Shown one piece after another: positions 1-7,448 of a stretch of 14,333 nucleotides of DNA; the first letter of the stretch is position 1; every line of letters begins with the position of its first letter. A program made the translations under genes and the position numbers. The notes beneath the pieces were generated by a model. The model searched no databases. It worked only from the letters and a program-made list of their open reading frames with translations, and was not told where the DNA came from. Where the stretch lies: NCBI GenBank assembly GCA_003219095.1, contig QHPM01000112.1, forward strand, positions 1 to 14,333, given 5' to 3'. The stretch is from Verrucomicrobiota bacterium (GTDB taxonomy: Bacteria; Verrucomicrobiota; Verrucomicrobiia; Chthoniobacterales; UBA10450).

Positions 1-126
<126 letters not shown>

Positions 127-1635
127 TCAGCGGCCGTAAAGGAAAATCGCGACCCCACTGATGACGAGAACAGCGATCGCGACGTAAAGCCACATCAATG
201 TGCCCTGCGCCGCTGCCTCGCCACGGTTGTAAGCCGCGCGTGAATCGAAAGCTCGCCCGCGAATCCGCCCTTTTCGCAAAAATCCGTCGTAGTGCCGTTG
301 AATGAGATGCGTTTCCACCTGCCGCATCGTATCAAGCATTACACCCACTATAATGAGCAAGCTCGTTCCGCCAAAAAATTGCGCTGTAATCTGCGGAACG
401 TGAAGTCCCTGGCTCAGCAGACTGGGCAGCACCGCGACCAGGGTCAGAAAAACCGCGCCAGCAAAGGTAAGTCGGGTCATTGTGTGGTCGAGGAAATCCG
501 CTGTCGGTTTGCCCGGGCGCACGCCCGGAATATAGCCGCCATGTTTCTTTAAATCATCGGCGATCTGTGACGGCTGAAATTGTGTCGCCACCCAAAAATA
601 ACTGAAGAAGAAAATCATCGCCGCGATCAATACATAATGCGGCCAGCCCGAAGACATCGCCTCGGTGATCTGTTTCGCCAGGCGACTGGTCGGGAACAAA
701 AAGCCGACGATGGTGGTGGGAAACAGGAGCAAGGCCCAGGCAAAAATGATTGGCATCACGCCCGCGTAATTCACTTTCAACGGCATATAGGTCGATTGTC
801 CGCCGTACATTTTTCGACCGACTACGCGCTTGGCATATTGCACCGAAATTTTCCGAACTCCTTGCGTAATAGCGATGACCGCTGCGATTACCAGAAACAG
901 GAAAAGCACCATCAAGACGAGAATCGCTGGATTAACCTGGCTCTCACCAGTCCCCGCCCCCGTCGGCACAAATGTCTTCCACGCCTGCGCCAGCGCCGCC
1001 GGCAAGCGGGCCACAATCCCGACCGTAATTATCAAGGAAATACCGTTGCCGATTCCGCGTTCGGTGATTTGATCCCCCAGCCACATCAGAAAAAGGGTGC
1101 CGGTGGTAAGCGAAATGACCGTCACAATTCGGAAGGTCCAACCCTGATCATCCACCAGCGGTATTCCCAACCTTCGAATCGTGTCGGGAATTCCACCCAA
1201 AACGGTGTGATACGCTTCCGGATGTTGGAAGGAAATGGCCAGTAAATACCCCTGAAAAACACAAAGCCCGACGGTGGCGTAGCGCGTGTATTGCATGATT
1301 TTCTGTCGACCGCCGTCTTCCCGTGCCAATCGACCCAGTTGCGGAATCACCGCGGTGAGTAATTGGAGCATGATCGACGCGCTGATGTAAGGCATGATGC
1401 CGAGCGAAAAAATCGCGCAATTCTCCAGCGCGCCTCCACTGAAGAGATTAAAGAGTGCGGCGACTCCGCCAGCCTTATCCGCAGTACTGCGAAACCACTC
1501 CTGTAACACTGCCTGGTTCACCCCCGGCGTGGTGATGGCGGCGCCCAGCCGCACGATGACAATGATCGCGAGCGTAAAAAGAATCCGGCGCCGCAGCTCC
1601 GGAATTTTTACACTGTTCAGGAACGCCGAGATCAT
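127..1635 (-). CDS. secY: Protein translocase subunit SecY
   Basis: Central channel subunit of the Sec translocon in the inner membrane; it exports unfolded proteins with SecA and inserts membrane proteins from the ribosome. The 502-residue product is clearly longer than the usual 430-445. Family landmarks include FNLFSGGALENCAIFSLGIMP before TM2, PYISASIMLQLL, the GIGNGISLII stretch, and the cytoplasmic loop QYAKRVVGRKMYGGQSTYMP, followed by the usual later helices up to RHYDGFLRKGRIRGR. About 45 residues are appended after that. They include an extra hydrophobic helix at roughly residues 478-500 (GTLMWLYVAIAVLVISGVAI), which would make eleven membrane spans. The ATG at 1635 is preceded by AGGAA; the gap after rplO is 16 nt. 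It lies at the end of the spc region, its standard position. Confidence 0.97.
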   Translation of the reverse strand: MISAFLNSVKIPELRRRILFTLAIIVIVRLGAAITTPGVNQAVLQEWFRSTADKAGGVAALFNLFSGGALENCAIFSLGIMPYISASIMLQLLTAVIPQLGRLAREDGGRQKIMQYTRYATVGLCVFQGYLLAISFQHPEAYHTVLGGIPDTIRRLGIPLVDDQGWTFRIVTVISLTTGTLFLMWLGDQITERGIGNGISLIITVGIVARLPAALAQAWKTFVPTGAGTGESQVNPAILVLMVLFLFLVIAAVIAITQGVRKISVQYAKRVVGRKMYGGQSTYMPLKVNYAGVMPIIFAWALLLFPTTIVGFLFPTSRLAKQITEAMSSGWPHYVLIAAMIFFFSYFWVATQFQPSQIADDLKKHGGYIPGVRPGKPTADFLDHTMTRLTFAGAVFLTLVAVLPSLLSQGLHVPQITAQFFGGTSLLIIVGVMLDTMRQVETHLIQRHYDGFLRKGRIRGRAFDSRAAYNRGEAAAQGTLMWLYVAIAVLVISGVAIFLYGR

Positions 1636-1651
1636 TTCCTAACCGCCTCAG

Positions 1652-2248
1652 CTACTTCTCGCCGACTTTTGTTTTCTTCGGCTTCGCCTTCCGAGAAACA
1701 GGAGATTTTGCTTCGCCCTTCGGCTTCTTCGCCAGCGCCTCAGTTGCACCATTGCCCGGCGCTTTCGCTTCCGGTGCTGCGATGGTCCCACCCGCTTTCT
1801 CGATTTTGTCGCGGGCCGACGCGCTCACTTTTTCCGCCTGAATCGTCAACCCATGCTTTAGTTCGCCATTGCCGAGAATTTTAATTCCATGAAAATTTCC
1901 GCGGACCAATTTAGCCGCGCGCAAGGATTCCTCGTTCACAACCGACCCGCCTTTGAAATCGGCCAGCTCGGACAAATTCACGATGGCGTAACGTTTGTGG
2001 AAAGCCGCGTTGTTGAATCCGCGTTTGGGCAATCGCCGGATCAATGGCATCTGCCCGCCTTCGAATCCAAGACGAAGGCTCCCGCCCGAGCGCGCCTTTT
2101 GACCCTTGTGACCCTTGCCACTGGTTTTGCCGTGCCCGGAACTCTCGCCGCAGCCGAGGCGCTTCACCCGATGCCGTGCTCCCGGACGCGGCCGCAAATT
2201 ATGCAGACGCAATCCAGTCGCTTTTTCTTTCTTGGCCTCGGATTTCAT
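1652..2248 (-). CDS. rplO: 50S ribosomal protein L15
   Basis: Large-subunit protein that binds 23S rRNA late in assembly. The N-terminal half carries the glycine- and basic-rich L15 pattern ([39 protein letters not shown]), written here only as family landmarks: L-R-P..GxxH, then [14 protein letters not shown]. These are followed by the [18 protein letters not shown] block around residues 61-78. The ATG overlaps the rpsE stop as ATGA, implying translational coupling. At 198 residues it is about 50 longer than typical L15; the surplus is a Lys/Ala/Pro-rich tail from about residue 158. rpmD (L30), usually between rpsE and rplO, is missing here. Confidence 0.97.
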   Translation of the reverse strand: MKSEAKKEKATGLRLHNLRPRPGARHRVKRLGCGESSGHGKTSGKGHKGQKARSGGSLRLGFEGGQMPLIRRLPKRGFNNAAFHKRYAIVNLSELADFKGGSVVNEESLRAAKLVRGNFHGIKILGNGELKHGLTIQAEKVSASARDKIEKAGGTIAAPEAKAPGNGATEALAKKPKGEAKSPVSRKAKPKKTKVGEK

Positions 2249-2805
2249 GAGGCCTGCCCTCCATCCCCCGGTGCATTCACGCGTGGGCGAATTCCGCGCA
2301 CTTTCAAAATTTCATCCCGCCGCCGCAAATTTCGCAACGCTTCGATGGTGGCTTTGACCACGTTGGCGTGATTGCTCGAGCCGAGCGATTTCGCCAGGAC
2401 ATCACGAATCCCCGCCGCCTCGACCACGGCGCGCACACCGCCGCCCGCGATCACGCCCGTTCCCGGCGACGCCGGCCGCAACAACACCCTGCCACCACCA
2501 AATTCCCCGATAGTTTCATGGGGAATCGTGTTCTCGTGCAGCGAAACTTTTTCCATCGACTTGCGCGCCGCCTCCGAAGCCTTGCGGATCGCTTCTGCCA
2601 CTTCGTTGGCTTTGCCAAAGCCGACACCCACTTTTCCGTCGTGATCGCCCGCCACGATCAAGGCACTGAAGCTGAAACGGCGTCCGCCTTTTACCACCTT
2701 CGCGCAACGATTGATGAAAACCACTTTCTCGGTGGTATCGCCTCTTGCCGCCGGGGTTTTGTCGGTACTGCGATCGGGTCGTCTGCCTGGATTCGGTGAT
2801 GCCAT
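2245..2805 (-). CDS. rpsE: 30S ribosomal protein S5
   Basis: Small-subunit protein at the mRNA entry region, important for decoding accuracy. After a polar extension of about 25 residues ([16 protein letters not shown]...), the S5 dsRBD-like domain begins with [19 protein letters not shown] and continues with [15 protein letters not shown] (residues 56-69). The C-terminal domain has the [19 protein letters not shown] block and [11 protein letters not shown]. Length is 186, against about 165 usually, which the N-terminal extension explains. The start ATG at 2805 lies one base after the rplR stop in an AT-rich TTTTAAAATG context with no clear Shine-Dalgarno sequence. The stop overlaps the rplO start (ATGA). 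Confidence 0.97.
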   Translation of the reverse strand: MASPNPGRRPDRSTDKTPAARGDTTEKVVFINRCAKVVKGGRRFSFSALIVAGDHDGKVGVGFGKANEVAEAIRKASEAARKSMEKVSLHENTIPHETIGEFGGGRVLLRPASPGTGVIAGGGVRAVVEAAGIRDVLAKSLGSSNHANVVKATIEALRNLRRRDEILKVRGIRPRVNAPGDGGQAS

Positions 2806-2806
2806 T

Positions 2807-3166
2807 TTAAAATTTTAATCCGCCTTCGCGCGCGGCATCGGCCAACGCTTTCACCTTGCCATGGAAGATGTAGCCACCGCGATCAAACACCACGTTTTCC
2901 ACTTTTTTTGCCAGCAACTTCTCCGCGATCGCCTTGCCGACACGTTCCGCCGACTCGCGATTCGCCGCCGTTTTTTTCCCGGCCAAATCTTTCTGCAAGG
3001 TCGAAACCGCGGCCAGCGTTTTGCCGGCATCGTCATCAATCACCTGCGCGTAAACATGGCGCGCGGAAAAATGGACGGCGAGACGTGGCCGCTCCGCGGT
3101 CCCGCTCACTTTTTTCCGGATACGCGCATGAATGCGCTGTCGCGTTGCCTTTCGATTCGTCGCCAT
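2807..3166 (-). CDS. rplR: 50S ribosomal protein L18
   Basis: 5S rRNA-binding protein of the central protuberance, which works with L5. The 119-residue product matches the family length (about 117). It begins [20 protein letters not shown] and shows the L18 core [20 protein letters not shown], then [29 protein letters not shown] and the terminal [17 protein letters not shown]. The frame is open upstream into rplF, but the start at 3166 gives the family N-terminus and lies one base after the rplF stop. It sits between rplF and rpsE, its standard spc position. TAAAATG forms the junction and there is no strong ribosome-binding site, so translation is probably coupled. Confidence 0.97.
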   Translation of the reverse strand: MATNRKATRQRIHARIRKKVSGTAERPRLAVHFSARHVYAQVIDDDAGKTLAAVSTLQKDLAGKKTAANRESAERVGKAIAEKLLAKKVENVVFDRGGYIFHGKVKALADAAREGGLKF

Positions 3167-3167
3167 T

Positions 3168-3707
3168 TTACTGCACCGTCTTGCCTTCCTTGCGCCGAAT
3201 CTGCTCGCCCGCATAGCGCACTCCTTTTCCCTTGTAAGGCTCGGGCGGATAATATCTGCGAATATCGGCAGCGACCTGACCAACCAGTTTCTTATCGATC
3301 CCACTAATCGTTAGCTTGGTGTTCTCGGTCACCACAATTTTAATCTCTTTCGGAATCGGAAACAAAATCGGGTGCGAAAATCCGAGCGAGAGGTTCAGCT
3401 TCTGGCCTTGCACCGCCGCTTTGAATCCAACGCCTTCGATTTCCAAATCCTTGCTAAACCCGTCGCTTACTCCCCGCACCATGTTGTTGAGGAGCGCGCG
3501 CGAAAGCCCGTGCAACGCTTTCACGCTCCGCGTCTCTGCCGCCCGTGCCAGCGAGACATGATTGTTCTCGACCTTGGCCGAAATATCGCGCGGCAATTTC
3601 CAATTCAGTTTACCTTTCGGGCCTTCCACCGCCACCGCCCCATCGTCGCCGACGTTCACTTTCACCTTGTCCGGCAGCGCAATTGATTTGTTTCCAATTC
3701 GCGACAT
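3168..3707 (-). CDS. rplF: 50S ribosomal protein L6
   Basis: Large-subunit protein near the GTPase-associated centre and the sarcin-ricin loop. It has 179 residues, the normal length. It starts [12 protein letters not shown] and has two L6 repeats. The family signature is [15 protein letters not shown] near residues 152-166 (Pro-x-x-Tyr-Lys-Gly-Lys-Gly), ending RRKEGKTVQ. The start at 3707 follows the rpsH stop by 6 nt, with the junction reading TAAAATTTTATG, a pattern that recurs in this cluster instead of a purine-rich ribosome-binding site. The neighbours rpsH and rplR are as in other spc operons. Confidence 0.98.
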   Translation of the reverse strand: MSRIGNKSIALPDKVKVNVGDDGAVAVEGPKGKLNWKLPRDISAKVENNHVSLARAAETRSVKALHGLSRALLNNMVRGVSDGFSKDLEIEGVGFKAAVQGQKLNLSLGFSHPILFPIPKEIKIVVTENTKLTISGIDKKLVGQVAADIRRYYPPEPYKGKGVRYAGEQIRRKEGKTVQ

Positions 3708-3713
3708 AAAATT

Positions 3714-4112
3714 TTACCAGACGTAGGCCAGCAACTCCCCGCCGACGTTTTGTCTTTTCGCTTCCCGCCCGGACAAGACACCACGCGGGGTCGAGAGGAT
3801 CGCAACGCCCATTCCAGCGAGCACACGCGGAATCTCCTGCGCGCCGACATAACGCCGCAGACCAGGCCGGCTCACCCGTTTCAATCCGGTGATCGCGCTC
3901 GCTCGATTTACCAGCTTATTGGTAATCTTGATCCGCGGATGCGCCGCCGTTCGATCCAGTTCGTAATCTGCGATGTAGCCTTCCTCCTTCAAAATTCGCA
4001 CGACGTCCGCCTTGATTTTCGAGTACGGCAAAAACAATTCCGGCTTCTGCGCCTGCGCTCCATTGCGCACGCGCGCCAGCAAATCTGCAATCGGATCGGT
4101 TACGGTACTCAT
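3714..4112 (-). CDS. rpsH: 30S ribosomal protein S8
   Basis: Primary 16S rRNA-binding protein and, in E. coli, the translational repressor of the spc operon. The 132-residue product has the expected N-terminus (TDPIADLLARVRNGAQAQKPEL...) and the signature STPRGVLSGREAKR close to the C-terminus, ending GGELLAYVW. It follows rplE after only 7 nt; rpsN (S14), which normally sits between them, is missing. Whether the E. coli S8 mRNA target is conserved here was not established. The start ATG at 4112 has no clear Shine-Dalgarno sequence. Confidence 0.98.
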   Translation of the reverse strand: MSTVTDPIADLLARVRNGAQAQKPELFLPYSKIKADVVRILKEEGYIADYELDRTAAHPRIKITNKLVNRASAITGLKRVSRPGLRRYVGAQEIPRVLAGMGVAILSTPRGVLSGREAKRQNVGGELLAYVW

Positions 4113-4119
4113 TTAACAA

Positions 4120-4692
4120 TTACGCTGCTTGCGCGGCCGGCTTTTTCGCGCGGTCGCTGAACGGCATCCCCATTTCGCTGAGCAGCGATTTGGCTTCCGC
4201 GTTCGTGCGAGCGGTGGTCACGATAGTAACATCAAATCCGATGTTGCGCTTGATTTTATCGAGCTCGATCTCGGGGAAAATCGACTGGTCGGAAACGCCG
4301 AGGGTGTAGTTTCCGTGACCATCGAATCCGCGCGGCGAAACTCCACGAAAATCACGAATACGGGGTAGCGCCGCTTTAATCAGGCGCTCGAGAAATTCGT
4401 ACATCCGTTCACCGCGCAACGTCACCTTGGCGCCAATGGCCTGGTCTTTGCGCAATTTGAAATTCGAGATGCTTTTCTTGGCCCGAGTCTCGGCCGCACG
4501 CTGACCGGTAATTAACGCCAGCTCGGTCTTGGCATCGTCCAGCGCCTGCTTCACGTCCGATTGCGACCCCACCGAGGTATTGAGCACCACCTTCTCCACC
4601 TTTGGGACCTGGTGAACGTTCTTGTAACCGTGCTGCTGCTGCAGAGCCGGCATCACTCGCTCTTTGTAATGTTTGTAAAATTCGTTTTCCAT
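4120..4692 (-). CDS. rplE: 50S ribosomal protein L5
   Basis: 5S rRNA-binding protein of the central protuberance that contacts the P-site tRNA. The 190-residue product shows the L5 N-terminal signature (NVHQVPKVEKVVLNTSVG), TGQRAAETRAKKSISNFKLR, GAKVTLRGERMYEFLERL, and the C-terminal FPEIELDKIKRNIGFDVTIV. The last ten or so residues (KKPAAQAA) are a short Ala/Lys tail. A 37-nt gap before it, after rplX, holds half of a repeat arm. TAG stands directly before the ATG, closing a four-codon frame (ATGACAATTGAGTAG), so re-initiation there is possible. Confidence 0.97.
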   Translation of the reverse strand: MENEFYKHYKERVMPALQQQHGYKNVHQVPKVEKVVLNTSVGSQSDVKQALDDAKTELALITGQRAAETRAKKSISNFKLRKDQAIGAKVTLRGERMYEFLERLIKAALPRIRDFRGVSPRGFDGHGNYTLGVSDQSIFPEIELDKIKRNIGFDVTIVTTARTNAEAKSLLSEMGMPFSDRAKKPAAQAA

Positions 4693-4702
4693 CTACTCAA
4701 TT

Positions 4703-4729
4703 GTCATTCCATGCGAAGTCGAGGAATCT
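4703..4729. repeat. Degenerate single arm of the GTCATCCCGAGCG repeat family
   Basis: The rplX/rplE gap contains gtcattccatgcgaagtcg followed by aggaatct. This resembles the left arm of the elements at 6082 and 7346 (gtcatcccgagcgaagtcg, then agggatc). No partner arm is present, so it looks like the remnant of a deleted or truncated element. Confidence 0.6.
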
Positions 4730-5029
4730 CTAACTCTTCGCTTTCTCCGGCTTCGCCTTGGCTTCTTTTTTCGCGCCTTTCCGTGTCTTCTCCCCTTTTT
4801 CGATTAGACGCACATTGGAAATGTGAATCGGTCCTTCGCGTTCCGCGATTTTGCCGCTCGGGTTATCCTGTGACTTCCGCAGGTGCTTTTTAATAATACG
4901 CACCCCTTCGATCAACACCCGCTCCTTCTTCGGCAAAACCTGCAGAATTCTCCCGCTTGAACCGCGAAAGTTGCCAGAAACCACTTCGACGTTGTCGCCC
5001 TTCTTTACGTGAAACTTGATCCGGTTCAT
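4730..5029 (-). CDS. rplX: 50S ribosomal protein L24
   Basis: Assembly-initiating 23S rRNA-binding protein near the exit of the polypeptide tunnel. The KOW motif lies at the start (VKKGDNVEVVSGNFRGSSGR, residues about 8-27), then RVLIEGVRIIKKH and GPIHISNVRLIEKG. It has 99 residues; the last 20 or so are a Lys/Ala/Glu tail. The frame is open further upstream, but that part translates repeat DNA, and MNRIKFHV is the family N-terminus. The 14 nt before its ATG are pyrimidine-rich (CATTTTCACCCC) with no ribosome-binding site. A good GGAGG is stranded at the end of rplN, 139 nt away, across a repeat. Initiation probably depends on ribosomes arriving from upstream (see the mini-frame at 5026-5172). 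Confidence 0.97.
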   Translation of the reverse strand: MNRIKFHVKKGDNVEVVSGNFRGSSGRILQVLPKKERVLIEGVRIIKKHLRKSQDNPSGKIAEREGPIHISNVRLIEKGEKTRKGAKKEAKAKPEKAKS

Positions 5030-5172
5030 GGGGTGAAAATGACGAATGACGAATGACGAAGCTCCAAGGAATGACAAATGAATAAATGTCGAATCGTTAC
5101 CGCGAAGTCTTTTCGGATTCCGTGCTTCGTCATTCCTTCGTCATTCGTCATTAGTGCTTCATCATTCCTCAT
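5026..5172 (-). other. Mini-frame of 48 codons bridging rplN and rplX through a repeat
   Basis: An ATG overlapping the rplN stop (ATGA at 5169-5172) opens a frame with no internal stop that ends in the TGA overlapping the rplX start (ATGA at 5026-5029). GGAGG at 5177-5181 sits four bases before this ATG. The predicted peptide starts [18 protein letters not shown] and ends HSSFVIFTP; it is simply the translated repeat and resembles no known protein. It may serve as a translated spacer that preserves coupling, or it may be an accident of a stop-poor repeat. Confidence 0.3.
5038..5152. repeat. Inverted repeat built of tandem ATGACGA units (rplN/rplX gap)
   Basis: The arm aatgacgaatgacgaa at 5038-5053 is exactly reverse-complemented by ttcgtcattcgtcatt at 5137-5152. 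Further copies of the unit lie inside (ggaatgac near 5068; cttcgtcattcc near 5125). Short GAATGAC units in both orientations would allow several alternative hairpins. The repeat fills almost the whole 139-nt gap between rplN and rplX. No transposase is nearby. Confidence 0.85.
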
Positions 5173-5534
5173 AACACCTCCGGCGCCAGCGATACGATCT
5201 TCATGAAATTTTTCTCCCTTAGCTCGCGCGCCACCGGTCCAAAAATGCGCGTCCCGCGCGGATTCAAATCCTTGTCGATTATCACAATCGCGTTGTTATC
5301 GAAACGCAGGAGTGAGCCGTCATCGCGTTTTACCGGCTGTTTCGTGCGGACAATGACAGCGCGCACGACTTCGCCTTTTTTCACTGTGCCGGTCGCGCTC
5401 GCTTCTTTTACGTTCGCAGTGATCACGTCCCCGATCCGCGCGTAAAGCGTGGCCTTCCCGATCACGCCGATCATCGTCGCCATGCGCGCACCGGTATTGT
5501 CGGCCACATCAAGTCTGGAACGAATCTGCACCAT
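5169..5534 (-). CDS. rplN: 50S ribosomal protein L14
   Basis: 23S rRNA-binding protein at the subunit interface (bridges B5 and B8). The 121-residue product is of canonical length: [17 protein letters not shown] at the start, [21 protein letters not shown] in the middle and [17 protein letters not shown] near the end. The frame stays open upstream to a TTG at 5570, but the ATG at 5534 gives the family start and lies five bases after the rpsQ stop (TAAATTTTATG). The last codons contain GGAGGTG just before an ATGA that overlaps the stop; this looks like the former start signal of the next gene. Confidence 0.98.
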   Translation of the reverse strand: MVQIRSRLDVADNTGARMATMIGVIGKATLYARIGDVITANVKEASATGTVKKGEVVRAVIVRTKQPVKRDDGSLLRFDNNAIVIIDKDLNPRGTRIFGPVARELREKNFMKIVSLAPEVL

Positions 5535-5539
5535 AAAAT

Positions 5540-5866
5540 TTATTTCCCGACGATTTCGACCAAACGCCACCGTTTTAATTTGCTTAGCGGCCGCGTTTCC
5601 ATGATGCGGACAGTGTCCCCGTTCTTCGCCTTGTTCTCTTCGTCGTGCGCGTAAAATTTCTTCTGCTGTTTTACGATCTTGCCGAATTTCGGGTGCGGCA
5701 CGCGGGTGACGGTGCGGACAACGATCGTCTTGTTCATCCCGCTCGAGATCACTTCCCCCACCCGCGTCTTACGCGAACCGCGCTCAGATTGTGGCGCAGC
5801 CGCAGCAGACGATGGGACGGCTGTCGGCAGCGGCGGTGGCACCGAGGTTGATGGTTGTTCAGCCAT
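5540..5866 (-). CDS. rpsQ: 30S ribosomal protein S17 with N-terminal extension
   Basis: Primary 16S rRNA-binding OB-fold protein. The core reads [40 protein letters not shown] and [24 protein letters not shown], the usual S17 pattern. Length is 108 against about 85 normally. The surplus is an N-terminal stretch of about 30 residues rich in Pro, Ala and Ser ([20 protein letters not shown]...), probably disordered. The ATG at 5866 follows the rpmC stop by four bases. A longer frame reaching 5923 would overlap rpmC and is not needed. Confidence 0.96.
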   Translation of the reverse strand: MAEQPSTSVPPPLPTAVPSSAAAAPQSERGSRKTRVGEVISSGMNKTIVVRTVTRVPHPKFGKIVKQQKKFYAHDEENKAKNGDTVRIMETRPLSKLKRWRLVEIVGK

Positions 5867-5870
5867 AAAA

Positions 5871-6068
5871 CTATTTTGTCTCCTTCGTCCGTTTGGAAAG
5901 CACTGTCTCGATCCTGGCCACATCGCGCCGGAGCAACCGCAATCGGCTTGGTTGCTCGAGCTGTCCGCTCTGTTGCTGTAACCGCAGATGCAAACTCTCC
6001 TGCCGCAAGTCGCGCTTCTTGGTCAGAAGCTCGTCCGTGCTCATCTCAATGATTTCTTTGATCTTCAT
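5871..6068 (-). CDS. rpmC: 50S ribosomal protein L29
   Basis: Small two-helix protein at the tunnel exit, next to L23 and the docking site for trigger factor and SRP. The 65-residue product has the L29 pattern: MKIKEI at the start, [30 protein letters not shown], then [14 protein letters not shown]. It lies between rplP and rpsQ as in all S10 operons. AAGGA precedes the ATG by eight bases, one of the clearer ribosome-binding sites in the cluster. A 135-nt repeat-filled gap separates it from rplP. Confidence 0.96.
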   Translation of the reverse strand: MKIKEIIEMSTDELLTKKRDLRQESLHLRLQQQSGQLEQPSRLRLLRRDVARIETVLSKRTKETK

Positions 6069-6071
6069 TTC

Positions 6072-6197
6072 TTAATCCTTGGTCATCCCGAGCGAAGTCG
6101 AGGGATCTCGTGGCATCCCCGTTAAGATTTCACCATGGGATCCTTCGACTGTGTTCCGCTTCGCTCCACGACGCTCAGAATGACAGGACTCGTTCAT
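6072..6197 (-). other. Mini-frame of 41 codons bridging rplP and rpmC through a repeat
   Basis: An ATG six bases after the rplP stop opens a frame that crosses the whole repeat and ends in TAA three bases before the rpmC ATG, in the sequence AAGGATTAAGAAATG. The start of the frame (AAAAATGAA) and the start of rpmC (AGAAATGAA) share AAATGAA, and the two ATGs are in the same frame (129 nt apart). The peptide (MNESCHSERRGAKRN...) is repeat-derived. The ribosome-binding site is weak. It may be a translated spacer or chance. Confidence 0.2.
6082..6184. repeat. Imperfect inverted repeat, GTCATCCCGAGCG family (rplP/rpmC gap)
   Basis: The left arm gtcatcccgagcgaagtcg (6082-6100), continuing agggatct, faces a right arm ending cgctcagaatgac at 6184 that also contains gggatccttcgact at 6137-6150. 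The outer ends read GTCAT and ATGAC; cgaagtcgagggatc and gatccttcgact pair in part. It looks like a MITE- or REP-like non-coding element. A sister copy lies at 7346-7439 and a half copy at 4703-4729. Confidence 0.8.
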
Positions 6198-6203
6198 TTT
6201 TCA

Positions 6204-6626
6204 TCAGACCGCGACATGGTGGCGACTCAAAAATTTCGTTCGCACCGGAAGCTTGTCCGCGGCCAACCGCAACGACTCGCGCGCGACCGATTCCGGCACG
6301 CCATCGAGCTCAAACAAAATGTTGCCCGGCCGCACTGTTGCCACCCAATACTCCGGCTGACCCTTTCCTTTGCCCATGCGTGTTTCCGGCGGACGCGCCG
6401 TGACCGATTTGTCAGGAAAAATCCGGATCCAAAGTTTGCCTTTACGTTTCATGTTGCGCGTCAGGGCTACACGCGCGGCTTCGATCTGCGTGTTTGTGAT
6501 CCAAGCGCGCTCGAGCGTCTGCAGCCCGAACTCGCCGAAATCGATTCGCAAATTGCGCGAAGCTGTTCCCTTGCGGCTCCCCCGCTGGGATTTGCGATAC
6601 TTCACGCGTTTGGGCATCAGTGGCAT
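6204..6626 (-). CDS. rplP: 50S ribosomal protein L16
   Basis: Large-subunit protein contacting A-site tRNA and helix 38 and needed late in assembly. It has 140 residues: [16 protein letters not shown] at the start, then the L16 signature [19 protein letters not shown] around residues 76-94 and [26 protein letters not shown] text (here [16 protein letters not shown]). The ATG at 6626 was chosen because GGGAG lies seven bases ahead of it, overlapping the rpsC stop. The next ATG, three codons on, is a possible alternative. The gap to rpsC is 11 nt. Confidence 0.97.
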   Translation of the reverse strand: MPLMPKRVKYRKSQRGSRKGTASRNLRIDFGEFGLQTLERAWITNTQIEAARVALTRNMKRKGKLWIRIFPDKSVTARPPETRMGKGKGQPEYWVATVRPGNILFELDGVPESVARESLRLAADKLPVRTKFLSRHHVAV

Positions 6627-6637
6627 AATTTATCTCC

Positions 6638-7333
6638 CTAGACTTGAGTCGGTTGCGCCTGCGGGGGCGGTGGCGGCGGAGACGCTTGCGCCTGCGTTTC
6701 GGCAGGCGCCTCTTCCTTCTTACAAATCCAACATTTTACCCCGATCTTCCCGTAAACGGTGTTGGCTTCAGCAAATCCGTAGTCGATCCCGGTGCGCAAA
6801 GTATGCAGCGGAACCTTGCCTTCACGATACCATTCCGAACGCGAAATCTCCGCCCCGTTCAATCGCCCCGAGCTTCGCAAACGAATTCCGAGCGCGCCGA
6901 AATCCATCGCCACCTGCACCGCTTTTTTCATCGCCCGCCGATACGCGATGCGACGTTCGATCTGTAACGCCACATTTTCCGCGACTAACTGCGCATCCAA
7001 CTCCGGCGTTTTAATTTCCTGAATATCGATCTTGATCTGTTTGCCCTGCGCCATCTTTGAAATTTCCTCAGTCATCTTTTCGATTTCGGCGCCCTTGCGT
7101 CCGATGACAATGCCGGGACGCGCCGTGAAAATGGTGACGCGAATTGAATTCCACGCCCGTTCGATCACGATTTTCGAAACCGCCGCGAACAGGAGTTTCT
7201 TCTTCACGTAATCGCGAATCTCGAGGTCGCTGTGTAAAAACTCCGGCATCTCCTGCGGGGATGCATACCAGCGCGACCGCCAGTCGCGGTTTACGCCCAA
7301 TCGAAATCCAATCGGATTAACTTTCTGTCCCAT
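6638..7333 (-). CDS. rpsC: 30S ribosomal protein S3
   Basis: mRNA-entry-site protein of the 30S head with helicase activity together with S4 and S5. The N-terminus [20 protein letters not shown] is diagnostic. The KH domain has GIVIGRKG at residues 74-81. The C-terminal domain shows [41 protein letters not shown] (key landmarks [14 protein letters not shown]) and [28 protein letters not shown]. Length is 231; the last 23 residues are a Pro/Gln/Ala-rich tail including six consecutive prolines. The ATG is preceded by TAAATTTT, the same junction text as at rpsQ/rplN. Confidence 0.98.
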   Translation of the reverse strand: MGQKVNPIGFRLGVNRDWRSRWYASPQEMPEFLHSDLEIRDYVKKKLLFAAVSKIVIERAWNSIRVTIFTARPGIVIGRKGAEIEKMTEEISKMAQGKQIKIDIQEIKTPELDAQLVAENVALQIERRIAYRRAMKKAVQVAMDFGALGIRLRSSGRLNGAEISRSEWYREGKVPLHTLRTGIDYGFAEANTVYGKIGVKCWICKKEEAPAETQAQASPPPPPPQAQPTQV

Positions 7334-7338
7334 AAAAT

Positions 7339-7446
7339 TTATCTCGTCATCCCGAGCGCAGTCGAGGGATCCCGATGTGAAACCTTTAAGGTAACTTCCC
7401 CGGGGTTCTTTGACTCCGCTTCGCTTCGCTCAGACTGACCGTACAT
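7339..7446 (-). other. Mini-frame of 35 codons bridging rplV and rpsC through a repeat
   Basis: An ATG two bases after the rplV stop opens a frame without stops across the repeat, ending in TAA five bases before rpsC. The junction TAAATTTTATG at its end is identical to the true gene junction rpsQ/rplN. This stop may therefore be the former stop of rplV, displaced when the repeat entered. The peptide ([16 protein letters not shown]...) is translated repeat, with no ribosome-binding site in front of it. Confidence 0.2.
7346..7439. repeat. Imperfect inverted repeat, GTCATCCCGAGCG family (rplV/rpsC gap)
   Basis: The left arm gtcatcccgagcgcagtcg (7346-7364), continuing agggatcccg, opposes a right arm ending cgcttcgctcagactgac at 7439. 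In between lie the palindromes acctttaaggt (7382-7392) and ccccgggg (around 7398-7405). It belongs to the same family as 6082-6184. It occupies most of the 115-nt gap. Confidence 0.8.
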
Positions 7447-7448
7447 GA

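Noticed and set aside
580..1245. 221-codon plus-strand frame opposite secY
   Set aside because: Antisense shadow of a strongly conserved SecY frame; composition rich in H, R and Q with no motif.
4113..4119. A hidden rpsN between rplE and rpsH
   Set aside because: Only 7 nt separate the genes, so no S14 gene can be there.
5038..5152. CRISPR array
   Set aside because: The ATGACGA units are short, in both orientations and without regular unique spacers.
5535..5570. Extended N-terminus of L14 from TTG at 5570
   Set aside because: It overlaps the end of rps[14 protein letters not shown] is the family start.
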